Positions 16,328-23,221 of a stretch of DNA of 46,873 bases are shown one piece after another. A program made the translations under genes and the position numbers. The DNA is from Pseudonocardiales bacterium (GTDB taxonomy: Bacteria; Actinomycetota; Actinomycetes; Mycobacteriales; Pseudonocardiaceae): NCBI GenBank assembly GCA_019241525.1, contig JAFAWY010000126.1, positions 1-46,873 on the forward strand, given 5' to 3'. Positions within the stretch are counted from its first letter, which is position 1, and every line of letters starts with the position of its first letter. The notes beneath the pieces are model-generated. The model was not told the DNA's origin and ran no database searches. It saw only the letters and a list, made by a program, of their open reading frames with translations.

Positions 16328-17563
16328 CCGGCGACCTCCTGCCGCTCGAGCGCTCCAGTACACGATGATCTTTACTGCGCGCAATTGTTGAGATGCCTGT
16401 TTATTTCAATGTGTCCGGCTACCTGGTCGTCCGTATAACCAGCTGGATCGGTTTCCGTATCGAGGCCGGTAGCAGCTCACCCGCCGGGCAGGGCTATCGG
16501 TCACTGCTGGAAGGTGCCACCGACCTAGCTGGGTAGCCACGGTGAACGCGTCACCCCTGAGGTAAAGGGCAAATCGCCATGGTGATTGGCGCGGCGCGTG
16601 CAGCAGCACTGCCGAGCAGGGACAGCACCAAGAGGTAGCCGGCGCAGCAGAGTCGGCGTTTCCACCGACGCGCATCCTCGCCACCCGTGTCAGCCCGGAG
16701 GCGCAGGTGGACTGCTGCGGTGCCGGCTTGATGGGCTCAGCCAGGGTGTTAACAGGAGCAGGAGCGCAGCTTGTTCGCTGGCTGCCGGCATTCCGAGGCG
16801 GTGCCTTGCCGAGCATGCGGCAGAACTCGGATGCTGAAGAAGTGATCGCGCTGTAGGCGGTTAGCGGGCATTTCGCGGTCAAGGCGGCGCCCAGAATCTT
16901 GGCCAACACGAACGCCGCGCTGCCTGCAGCGCGGCGGGAACCACTTGCTGGGCAATTAACCCACCGACGGGATCGGCCGCATGCGCTGGGTCTGCTCGGC
17001 CAGCAGCTTCAGCAGCTGGCGCCGGCTCGGTCCCGCTGCGCTGTTCTGCAGTACGACCGCAGCCAGCGTAGGGAGGCAGGGTGAGGGCGTGTCACCTGCT
17101 GAAGGTAACGCGAGCGGCCGCAATACTGCGATGCTCGAACATCCGGTCACCTGAGGAAAGGTGGCACTGTGCCATGGTAATGGAACCGCGTACCGCGCAC
17201 ACGGTGCGTTCCGAAGCAGGTCGTGCCACGCCTGGGCTCTGCGTTGGGCGGGTGAAATACCCAGCATCGATGCGGTGAGCCAGATAGCCGGTTTGCGATT
17301 CGCATCGCCGGCTGTCGCAGGAGAGCAGAAGAAAACCAACACTACGGTCGACGCCTTGCCCGTGCCATCGAATACCGCACGAGGGCCGTATGGTGCGCAC
17401 AGAGGCGATACAAGCACAGACGATCGGTTAACTGCTTGGCTCCCGTGCGAGCCACGCAAACCCGGTGCGTGCAGCAGCAGTGATCGCTCTCGACATGCGA
17501 GGGCTCAGCGTTGCAACGGCACTTGATGGCGGTCGCGCTCCACTGAAACTGGCCCCACGGCAA
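16328..17563. other. Gene-poor, possibly decayed stretch
   Basis: Several frames exist but none is convincing. A minus-strand segment near 16570-16680 reads like a signal-peptide or TM stretch (RRLCCAGYLLVLSLLGSAAA) without a start codon, and segments near 16960-17010 look protein-like (RRQLLKLLAEQTQRM). The pattern suggests remnants of genes broken by frameshifts. Confidence 0.35.
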
Positions 17564-17622
17564 GATCACGTTTTGGGTGCCTTCGACAACGAATTGTCGC
17601 GGTAGACACGCAAAACGTGATC
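17564..17622. repeat. Nested palindrome
   Basis: GATCACGTTTTG (17564-17575) pairs with CAAAACGTGATC (17611-17622). Inside the loop, CGACAA and TTGTCG (17584-17599) form a second hairpin with a CGAA loop. It lies 134 nt beyond the stop of peptide gene 3 and could end that transcript, or be an operator or recombination site. Confidence 0.6.
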
Positions 17623-17755
17623 AACACGCCGGGGGACTCGACGTCCAGGGAAGTGCCGTTTGCAGCCCAGACGCTCGCGGCGAGCAACGGAGTGACACAT
17701 CACGACCGTCACCGAGCTGCGATCAGCGACGACCAAGTCAGCGGGCAGACCACAG

Positions 17756-18058
17756 TTACGGTGTAGCAGCCTCCGCCCCTGGTGCTGCTGCCCCTCCACC
17801 GGTGCCGGCTGCCCCTCCGCCAGCGGCCGGCGTTCCACTGGACAGGATTGCCGCCGGCTGGCATATCACGCTCTGCTGCTCTGGGCTCCCACCGATGAGA
17901 CCAAGTACAGCAGGCACAGCTGCAGTGTGAGTCGTGGTGCAGGCATCGGCGACGACAGAACCGTTGTTGTCGATGCTAAAAAGAGACAGGACGGTACGTG
18001 CGGGCAGCAACTCCACCCGCAGCCTGTCGATTTCGGCGAAGTTCAACGTGTAAGACAT
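17756..18058 (-). CDS. LLPART-leader small peptide 3 (Ala/Gly/Pro-rich core)
   Basis: The 100-aa product from ATG 18058 begins MSYTLNFAEIDRLRVELLPA and continues RTVLSLFSIDNNG. The variable part has two cysteines (ADACTTTH and VICQPA), a hydrophobic VPAVLGLIGG and an Ala/Gly/Pro-rich end (TPAAGGGAAGTGGGAAAPG). The start at MSYTL is chosen because the paralogues start there and GGGGGGAA precedes it; a longer frame to 18106 has no homology. Its 5' leader resembles that of peptide gene 4. Confidence 0.78.
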   Translation of the reverse strand: MSYTLNFAEIDRLRVELLPARTVLSLFSIDNNGSVVADACTTTHTAAVPAVLGLIGGSPEQQSVICQPAAILSSGTPAAGGGAAGTGGGAAAPGAEAATP

Positions 18059-18140
18059 TTGAGTTCCCCCCAGTTGCGGCGTCCGTGTAGGCACAGAACA
18101 GAACACCTAATCGAGACATTAGCCGTCCGGCTTAATCCAT

Positions 18141-18186
18141 ACCATAACAGCGAGAAAACCACCTAACAACATAATCCGACACCTAA
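18141..18186 (-). promoter_or_regulatory. Island-type promoter of peptide gene 3
   Basis: On the minus strand: TTAGGTG (18186-18180), then TTGTTA (18169-18164) starting 17 nt further on, a 17-nt spacer and TATGGT (18146-18141). Its -10 is the closest of the set to the sigma-70 consensus. Confidence 0.65.
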
Positions 18187-18389
18187 GAGTTCCACGCATG
18201 TTCGGATAATGACATCGGGCGAAGGCTGGTGTGACGGACAAGAAGCCTGCTGCTTACCTACTCTTGGCTCACATGCTACTTAAATTCCTCGGTATCACTA
18301 TACCCATGATGGATGGTAGCCGTTAATGAACACATCTGATTTTGCGTTATCCGCGTCTGCCGGGCGCCCCTCACGCCGAGAAGACAGAC

Positions 18390-18420
18390 CAAGGGGTGGC
18401 CGCGACGCGGCCACCCCTTG
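18390..18420 (-). terminator. Terminator of peptide cassette 4
   Basis: A 14-bp perfect stem (18390-18403 with 18407-18420) has a 3-nt loop, and the stem contains GGGGTGGCCGC. It resembles the hairpins after cassettes 2 and 5/6, which all contain GGTGGCC or GGCCACC. It lies 160 nt past the stop of peptide gene 4. Confidence 0.65.
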
Positions 18421-18580
18421 CATCTACACGGTCACAGCGTCGCCCTCAGCGACTTCATCGATGGATGGAACGACCGCTGCCAACTCTTTCCCCGAAGCAA
18501 GGCCGCCACAGTCTCGTCAACTAAAACGATCACCGAGGCTACGGACCCTGCGCGTGTGTAGTTGCGTCTACCGGCACACT

Positions 18581-18784
18581 TCAGTACTTGGTCACCGTCG
18601 GCAGGCAGGTGAAGCTAGCGAACGTGCCGCCCGTCGACAACAAGAAACCTGGCGACTGGCTAGCGACGCTCTGGCAGGTCACGTCAGGGCTGTCGGTAAG
18701 GCTGAACATGGACAGGACGGTGCGTGCGGGAAGCAGCTCTACGTGCTGCCCGTCGATCTCGGCGAAACTCAGTGCGTCATACAT
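18581..18784 (-). CDS. LLPART-leader small peptide 4 (shortest)
   Basis: At 67 aa it is the shortest of the set. It begins MYDALSFAEIDGQHVELLPA and continues RTVLSMFSLTD. The variable part has two cysteines (DVTCQSVA and FTCLPT) and a Phe/Ser-rich middle (GFLLSTGGTFASF) and lacks the Gly-rich tracts. GAGGAG precedes the ATG. The leader RNA shares TCGATTAGGT and GACGCCGCA with peptide gene 3, so the two are probably an older duplicate pair. Confidence 0.8.
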   Translation of the reverse strand: MYDALSFAEIDGQHVELLPARTVLSMFSLTDSPDVTCQSVASQSPGFLLSTGGTFASFTCLPTVTKY

Positions 18785-18866
18785 CTACGTTCTCCTCACA
18801 GTGCGGCGTCTAGATGAAGTACAGAAGGGGACCTAATCGACCGCATCGCCGATTCGGCTAACTCCT

Positions 18867-18913
18867 ACCCTCGCAAGAATAAGAACTCCTGACAACACTC
18901 ATTCGCCACTTAA
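18867..18913 (-). promoter_or_regulatory. Island-type promoter of peptide gene 4
   Basis: On the minus strand: TTAAGTGG (18913-18906), TTGTCA (18895-18890) starting 18 nt further on, a 17-nt spacer and GAGGGT (18872-18867), a weak -10. An inverted repeat CACTTA..TAAGTG at 18953-18970 lies upstream and repeats the TTAAGTG word. Confidence 0.6.
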
Positions 18914-18970
18914 CTTTACATTCCACCACTGAACCGTGTGCCAGTATCTGAGCACTTAGACAGTTAAGTG

Positions 18971-19708
18971 CTACTACAGACATTTCTGCAACTTCGGTAC
19001 CTACGACCCGCCGCCGTACAGCATTTTCCCACTGCTGTTCATCCACGAGGGCACGGTGATATGCGGTCAAAAGCTACGCAGCGAGAGGCCGCCGCGTGCG
19101 GCCAATACCGCGGAGAGCAGTGAACACGCGTAGCCGACGTAGGCGCATATTCCCATCCTACGGAGAAGAAACTCGCCCGTTACAGAGGATGGCCGCAACA
19201 ACCCCTAGCATTCCAGCGCCCTGGTACCGATTTTCGCAGACGGATGCGTCTCGGCTACCGAGTTCCCACGCTATTCGTACCCACCCGCAGCACTTGATCC
19301 GCCACATCGGTAAAGATTCCAACGACATCAGGCAGCAAGAGGCGCGACAATGATCAGGCCGGCAACGGTAGGCGAATAAATAGACCCAATTTTTGTGAGC
19401 TACACGCGCAACGCGCCCAGTTGCGACCCAGCGCGGTCCAGGTCTTCGACCGGCCAGCGTGCGAGGCGGTAGACGTAGAGGTGCTCGATACCGGTCTAGC
19501 GCGTAAGCCAAGACACCCGCGCGAGATTAGCCACCGGAGAAAACTACTACCCGTAGGGACGCCATTTCACCAGCCAATATACAAGCGCATGGCATCCGGG
19601 CGAGGCTTGCGCAGGGCCACAGTAGGTAGTGGCTCGCTGGAAGCGTGCGTGACAGAGTGTACTTAGCGAGAATGGGCCGCATAAGCTAGGTGGGCGAATG
19701 TGCAACCT
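18971..19708. other. Gene-poor stretch
   Basis: No frame has a convincing start, Shine-Dalgarno or motif. Base composition is mixed. I see no repeats or hairpins of note. Confidence 0.35.
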
Positions 19709-19754
19709 TTAGGTAACCGGCACGGTTGTCGGCTCGCCTGCTGTTCGTCAGGGT
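19709..19754 (+). promoter_or_regulatory. Island-type promoter of peptide gene 5 (weak match)
   Basis: TTAGGT (19709-19714), then TTGTCG (19726-19731) starting 17 nt further on, a 17-nt spacer and CAGGGT (19749-19754). The geometry is that of the other five, but the hexamers are the poorest match. Confidence 0.45.
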
Positions 19755-19871
19755 GTGTGTAGCCACGTCGGGCGATGCTGCCCGACGGGGTTTCCCGGCC
19801 CGCAGGGGCCACTGTTCGGCGCCCACTGGAGCCCACTGCCCGGCTCACTGGGCCATTGTGAGGGGGACTAC

Positions 19872-20114
19872 ATGCCTGAGGCACTGAGCTTTATCGAAAT
19901 CGAGCGGCAGCACCTGGAGCTGCTTCCCGCGCGTACGGTCATGTCCATGTTTATGGCCGACGGCACGGCTGGCAACAAAGGTACCACTGGCGGTAGCGGT
20001 AACACCGAAAGCGCTCCGAGCACCACCACCACCGACCCGATGAGCCAGCAACTCGCTGGTGTCATGCAGATTTTTGCAAAGCTGCCGATCGTCGGTAAAC
20101 TTGCCGGTCAGTAA
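19872..20114 (+). CDS. LLPART-leader small peptide 5 (cysteine-free)
   Basis: The 80-aa product begins MPEALSFIEIERQHLELLPA and continues RTVMSMF. The variable part starts with a Gly/Thr/Ser-rich linker (TAGNKGTTGGSGNTESAPS) and ends in a hydrophobic helix (LAGVMQIFAKLPIVGKLAG). It has no cysteine, unlike the other five, and Met replaces Leu in the TV[L/M]S core. The start is at MPEAL, with GAGGGGG upstream; the longer frame to 19755 is unconserved. The amphipathic tail would suit a membrane-active or export-associated peptide, but that is inference. Confidence 0.8.
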   Translation: MPEALSFIEIERQHLELLPARTVMSMFMADGTAGNKGTTGGSGNTESAPSTTTTDPMSQQLAGVMQIFAKLPIVGKLAGQ

Positions 20115-20144
20115 GTGGCGGAGTGGAGATACCAGTATTCAGGT

Positions 20145-20175
20145 GCAGGGGTGACCGTAGTACGGCCACCCCTGC
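20145..20175. terminator. Shared hairpin between convergent cassettes 5 and 6
   Basis: GCAGGGGTG (20145-20153) pairs with CACCCCTGC (20167-20175), with further CCGTA/TACGG-like pairing inside. It lies between the convergent peptide genes 5 and 6 and could serve both. There is no T-run on either strand. Confidence 0.6.
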
Positions 20176-20226
20176 GCTGCTGGCGACAACGGCACGCGCT
20201 CAAGTAGATCGCGTGGCAGTACTGCA

Positions 20227-20245
20227 CGACTCGAGGGCGGAGTCG
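20227..20245 (-). ncRNA. Conserved 3' hairpin of cassette 6
   Basis: CGACTC (20227-20232) pairs with GAGTCG (20240-20245). It is the counterpart of 15511-15528 with one compensatory pair change. It sits 122 nt past the stop, against 118 nt in cassette 2. Confidence 0.5.
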
Positions 20246-20366
20246 GCTGCCCCAGTACTATCCCAGCGTTGTGCCCGCATGGCCGATGCCGTTTCCTAGC
20301 CAACGACACCGACTATCATCAATGGCTCGACTGGGCTATCTGCCATATGGTCTACAGGGCCGCTAT

Positions 20367-20630
20367 TCAGTGGCAGGGGCCGCCATTAGCATCGCCACCC
20401 GCCCCGCCCCAGGCGTTAGCAGCGTAGTTGTCCTGGTGCGGGTAAAGGATGATGTTGAGGGCGTTGACCCCGATACCTCCGGCCGCCTTACCACCGTTGC
20501 CGCCGACGCCACCGTTTCCGCCACATTGGCCGCCCGCCTTGGCAATGCCAATCGTGGACAGCACGGTACGCGCGGGGAGCAGTTCGGCGTGCTGGCCGTC
20601 AATTTCGATCGCGTGCAATGAATCAGACAT
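20367..20630 (-). CDS. LLPART-leader small peptide 6 (Gly/Asn-rich core)
   Basis: The 87-aa product begins MSDSLHAIEIDGQHAELLPA and continues RTVLSTIGIAK. Its core GGQCGGNGGVGGNGG is identical to that of peptide 2, followed by VNALNIIL, AANAWGG and the same GGPCH end. The leader region has diverged more than the core (AIEID for FAEID), which suggests selection on the core. GAGGAGG precedes the ATG. It converges with peptide gene 5. The start at MSDSL is chosen by paralogy; the frame continues upstream to 20684 without support. Confidence 0.85.
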   Translation of the reverse strand: MSDSLHAIEIDGQHAELLPARTVLSTIGIAKAGGQCGGNGGVGGNGGKAAGGIGVNALNIILYPHQDNYAANAWGGAGGDANGGPCH

Positions 20631-20698
20631 GCAGATCCTCCTCGGAGTAGTCTCGAAATGCCCCGTCGGAGAAGGCATTTCCAATTCGACCGATGTCC

Positions 20699-20744
20699 AT
20701 CATGGCGACAATTAGAGGCTTTGACAACATCAATTCACCCCTAA
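20699..20744 (-). promoter_or_regulatory. Island-type promoter of peptide gene 6
   Basis: On the minus strand: TTAGGGG (20744-20738), TTGTCA (20727-20722) starting 17 nt further on, a 17-nt spacer and CATGAT (20704-20699). It is nearly identical in layout and sequence to the promoter of peptide gene 2. Confidence 0.65.
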
Positions 20745-20794
20745 TCCACAGGGTCGTCACGTAGCCGTGGATCAACCTTTTTTGACTACTTACC

Positions 20795-21301
20795 TGGTCG
20801 TGGGAAGTTATTTAGATAGGCAAGGCCGCGTGCCTACCACGAAACATTCACAAAGGTGTTGTTCCGGCCGGCTCAACCGGCATTTTCCCTGATCAGGGTC
20901 GCGCTGCAACACATCTAAGTAGTGGCGCGCGGCCCTGCGACACAACAAGGAGCCGCGTTTGGGCCAATCCCGCCCCTGCCATCGTAGGGACAAGGATACG
21001 TAGGTGCGATGCGGTGCTCACCTAGGATCACCTGTCCTTCCGCAACGCCCCACATATCACGGCGTGCACGCCTTCGGTGTTAACTTTTTGCAGGTCAGCG
21101 ACTTGCCCCTGGAAGTCCGCGGTCGTTAGAAGGCCACCCGCACGACGGCAAACCTGGCGCAAGCACGAGCGACCAAGCGGTAGTACCGAGTAGAGAGCGC
21201 CGACGCCACCAGCTCCAGCATCCCCGCCCAGCCGGGCACATGGACACAAACCACCGGGCCCTCGCTCACCGCGAAGGCCACCACGCCCAGAAGAAATGAA
21301 G
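20795..21301. other. Gene-poor stretch at the island's right end
   Basis: No convincing gene between the upstream block of cassette 6 and tRNA-Leu. I saw no duplicate of the tRNA 3' end in the window that would mark an attachment site. Confidence 0.35.
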
Positions 21302-21384
21302 TGGGCGAGGGGGGAGTTGAACCCCCACGTCCTTACGGACACACGGACCTGAACCGTGCGCGTCTGCCATTCCGCCACTCGCCC
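21302..21384 (-). tRNA. tRNA-Leu (anticodon CAG)
   Basis: An 83-nt type II tRNA on the minus strand. The acceptor stem GGGCGAG/CTCGCCC, the D-arm AGTGGCGGAATGGCAGACGC, the anticodon stem CACGG/CCGTG with loop TTCAGGT (anticodon CAG), a long variable arm and the T-loop GGTTCAACTCC are all readable. CCA is not encoded. It decodes CUG, the main Leu codon in GC-rich genomes. It sits at the boundary between the peptide island and the fhaA operon. Confidence 0.95.
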
Positions 21385-21529
21385 AAGTGGCACCCCAAGT
21401 AACCGGGGCAGCCTAGCACGTGCACTATGCCGCCACGCCAAGCAGCTACCCCGAACCGTTGGCCTTGCCGGATACCATCGGGACAGCCCTATCCGTAGAC
21501 CCTGCCAGCAGCGCCGAGAGGAGGTCGCC

Positions 21530-22528
21530 GTGGGTAAGGTGCAACGGTTCGAGCGCCGGTTGCAGGGTATCGTCGGCGACGCCTTTGCCAGGGTCTTCGG
21601 CGGCAGCGTGGTGCCGCAGGAGGTGGCGCAGGCGCTCCAGCGCGAAGCTGACGACAATGCGCGTCCACTCGCGGGGGGGCGAGTGCTCGCACCGAATCGC
21701 TACACCGTGACGCTCGGGGCGGCCGACCACGACCGGCTGGCCGGAGACGAGCAGCGGGTGATCCGGATGCTCAAGGGAGGCATCCGGGCATACCTCGGGG
21801 AGCAGGGCTGGGATGTCTATGGAGACGTGGTGGTGACTCTCAAAGTGTCCGGGATGCTGCACACGGGACAATTCCGCACCAGCTCGTCTGTCGATCCCGA
21901 TACACCGCAACCTCGCACCGCAGGAGACGGCGCCATGAGCGACGCTATGAGCCAGCCGCCGGTCGAGCCGGCCGAGGAGGCCCAGCGCGGCCAATACCGC
22001 CACGATGGTGCGGCCGCAGCGGCGGCCGCACCGTACTACGGTCCGCCGTCCGGCTATGGTTATCCAGGCTCCCGATATACCGGTGATGCGGGCTCAGCCG
22101 ACAATGCGGGTAACCCTAGCCATTACGGATATGACCAGCCCGCTAGTTACCAGCCAGGCTATCCGCAGGGCGACTATCACTATGGGAACTACGCCGACCA
22201 GCAGCCGCCGTACGGTTACGGCCAGGACGGTGACCATAAGCTGTCGGCTGCGCTGATCCTCGATGACGGGTCGAATCGCTATTACGAACTCACCGAGGGC
22301 AGCATTGTGGTGGGCCGCGGCCACGATGCCCAGTTCCGGCTGCCCGATACCGGAGTGTCCCGACGGCACCTGGAGATCACTTGGGACGGGCAGACAGCCC
22401 GCCTCGCCGACCTAGGATCGACCAACGGCACGACGGTCAACGGCACCCCGGTGCAAACCTGGCAACTCGTCGATGGCGATGTGGTGCGGGTGGGGCAGTC
22501 CCGGCTTGTCTTCCGGACCCGAAGTTGA
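21530..22528 (+). CDS. fhaA: FHA domain protein FhaA (DUF3662-FHA)
   Basis: The 332-aa protein has an N-terminal DUF3662 domain (from MGKVQRFERRLQGIVGDAFA to about residue 120), a Tyr/Gly/Pro-rich disordered linker (for example YGPPSGYGYPGSRYTG) and a C-terminal FHA domain (GRGHDAQFRLPDTGVSRRHL and DLGSTNGTTVNG). It binds phosphothreonine partners of PknA/PknB and in mycobacteria influences peptidoglycan synthesis through MviN. The GTG at 21530 is preceded by GAGAGGAGG, fixing the start. It is the first gene of the kinase operon. Confidence 0.94.
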   Translation: MGKVQRFERRLQGIVGDAFARVFGGSVVPQEVAQALQREADDNARPLAGGRVLAPNRYTVTLGAADHDRLAGDEQRVIRMLKGGIRAYLGEQGWDVYGDVVVTLKVSGMLHTGQFRTSSSVDPDTPQPRTAGDGAMSDAMSQPPVEPAEEAQRGQYRHDGAAAAAAAPYYGPPSGYGYPGSRYTGDAGSADNAGNPSHYGYDQPASYQPGYPQGDYHYGNYADQQPPYGYGQDGDHKLSAALILDDGSNRYYELTEGSIVVGRGHDAQFRLPDTGVSRRHLEITWDGQTARLADLGSTNGTTVNGTPVQTWQLVDGDVVRVGQSRLVFRTRS

Positions 22529-22668
22529 CCGTCTATGGGTAACGGCAGGCAGAGAAATAACCATGATTAACATTGACGACCACGCGACCTAACCCTAATG
22601 GACCTGGGCGAAGGGCATCGAGCCCGAAGCCATCGAGCCCAAAGTCATCAAGCAGAGACGACCCAAGC

Positions 22669-23124
22669 GTGCCGGAGCTGGTGCTGCAACTGACCAGAGC
22701 GGGCTTTTTGCTCCTGCTCTGGTTGTTCGTCGTCGCTGCACTACGCATCGTGCGCTCTGACCTCTTTATAGCGTCTGGGCTGCGGGCCAGCCTGCCCATG
22801 TCGCGCCGCGTGGCTCGCGCAGAGCGTAACCGGACGCCGCGCCAACTGGTCGTTACCGCGGGTGGGCTGGCGGGTACGCGCATCTCCCTGGACGGCAGGC
22901 CCATCCTGATCGGCCGAGCAGACGACTCCACCTTGGTGCTCGACGACGATTACGCGTCCACCCGGCACGCCCGCCTCGGCTTTCAGGGCGGAGACTGGTT
23001 CGTGGAAGATCTGGGCTCTACCAACGGCACCTACCTGGACCGGGCTAAGGTCACCGGACCTACCCGGGTGCCGCCGGGAGTTCCGATCCGCATCGGTAAG
23101 ACGGTGATCGAGCTACGTTCATGA
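22669..23124 (+). CDS. fhaB: FHA domain protein FhaB/FipA
   Basis: The 151-aa protein has one N-terminal membrane helix (AGFLLLLWLFVVAALRIV, about residues 11-28), a basic linker and a C-terminal FHA domain (GRADDSTLVLDDDYASTRHA and DLGSTNGTYLD). The family links Ser/Thr kinase signalling to the division machinery (FipA in mycobacteria). The GTG at 22669 is chosen because homology starts at VPELVLQLTRAG; the Shine-Dalgarno is weak. The operon order (fhaA, fhaB, pstP) is the standard one. Confidence 0.9.
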   Translation: MPELVLQLTRAGFLLLLWLFVVAALRIVRSDLFIASGLRASLPMSRRVARAERNRTPRQLVVTAGGLAGTRISLDGRPILIGRADDSTLVLDDDYASTRHARLGFQGGDWFVEDLGSTNGTYLDRAKVTGPTRVPPGVPIRIGKTVIELRS

Positions 23125-23139
23125 CTTCGCAAGACCTGC

Positions 23140-23190
23140 GCGAGACCTGCTGGCAGGGTCGAGCCATCGCACGCGAGACCTGCTGGCAGG
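23140..23190 (+). repeat. Tandem 18-nt repeat between fhaB and pstP
   Basis: GCGAGACCTGCTGGCAGG occurs at 23140-23157 and again at 23173-23190, 33 nt apart. A degenerate third copy (CTGCCGGCAGG) follows near 23203. Each unit contains CCTGC..GCAGG, so it can form a small hairpin. The repeats fill the 97-nt gap before pstP, where the gene spacing is otherwise tight. Confidence 0.75.
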
Positions 23191-23221
23191 CTCAAGCCTT
23201 TGCTGCCGGCAGGGCTGAGTC

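Noticed and set aside
16749-16868. A decayed seventh member of the LLPART family (VLPHAR in the translated minus strand)
   Set aside because: Only four or five residues match by chance and neither the promoter geometry nor the preceding EID block is present.
16406-16909. Minus-strand frame of 167 codons in the island
   Set aside because: The translation has no domain-like features, several overlapping frames look equally good in parts, and no Shine-Dalgarno supports it. At best it is a decayed gene.
14623-20630. LLPART motif as a sortase LPxTG signal
   Set aside because: The motif is near the N-terminus, has R-T in place of T-G, and is not followed by a membrane helix and basic tail.
21302-21384. 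tRNA-Leu as a proven attachment site of the island
   Set aside because: No duplicated tRNA 3' segment or integrase gene was found at the island's other end; the recombinase at 460-1990 is 12 kb away and is of the serine type.
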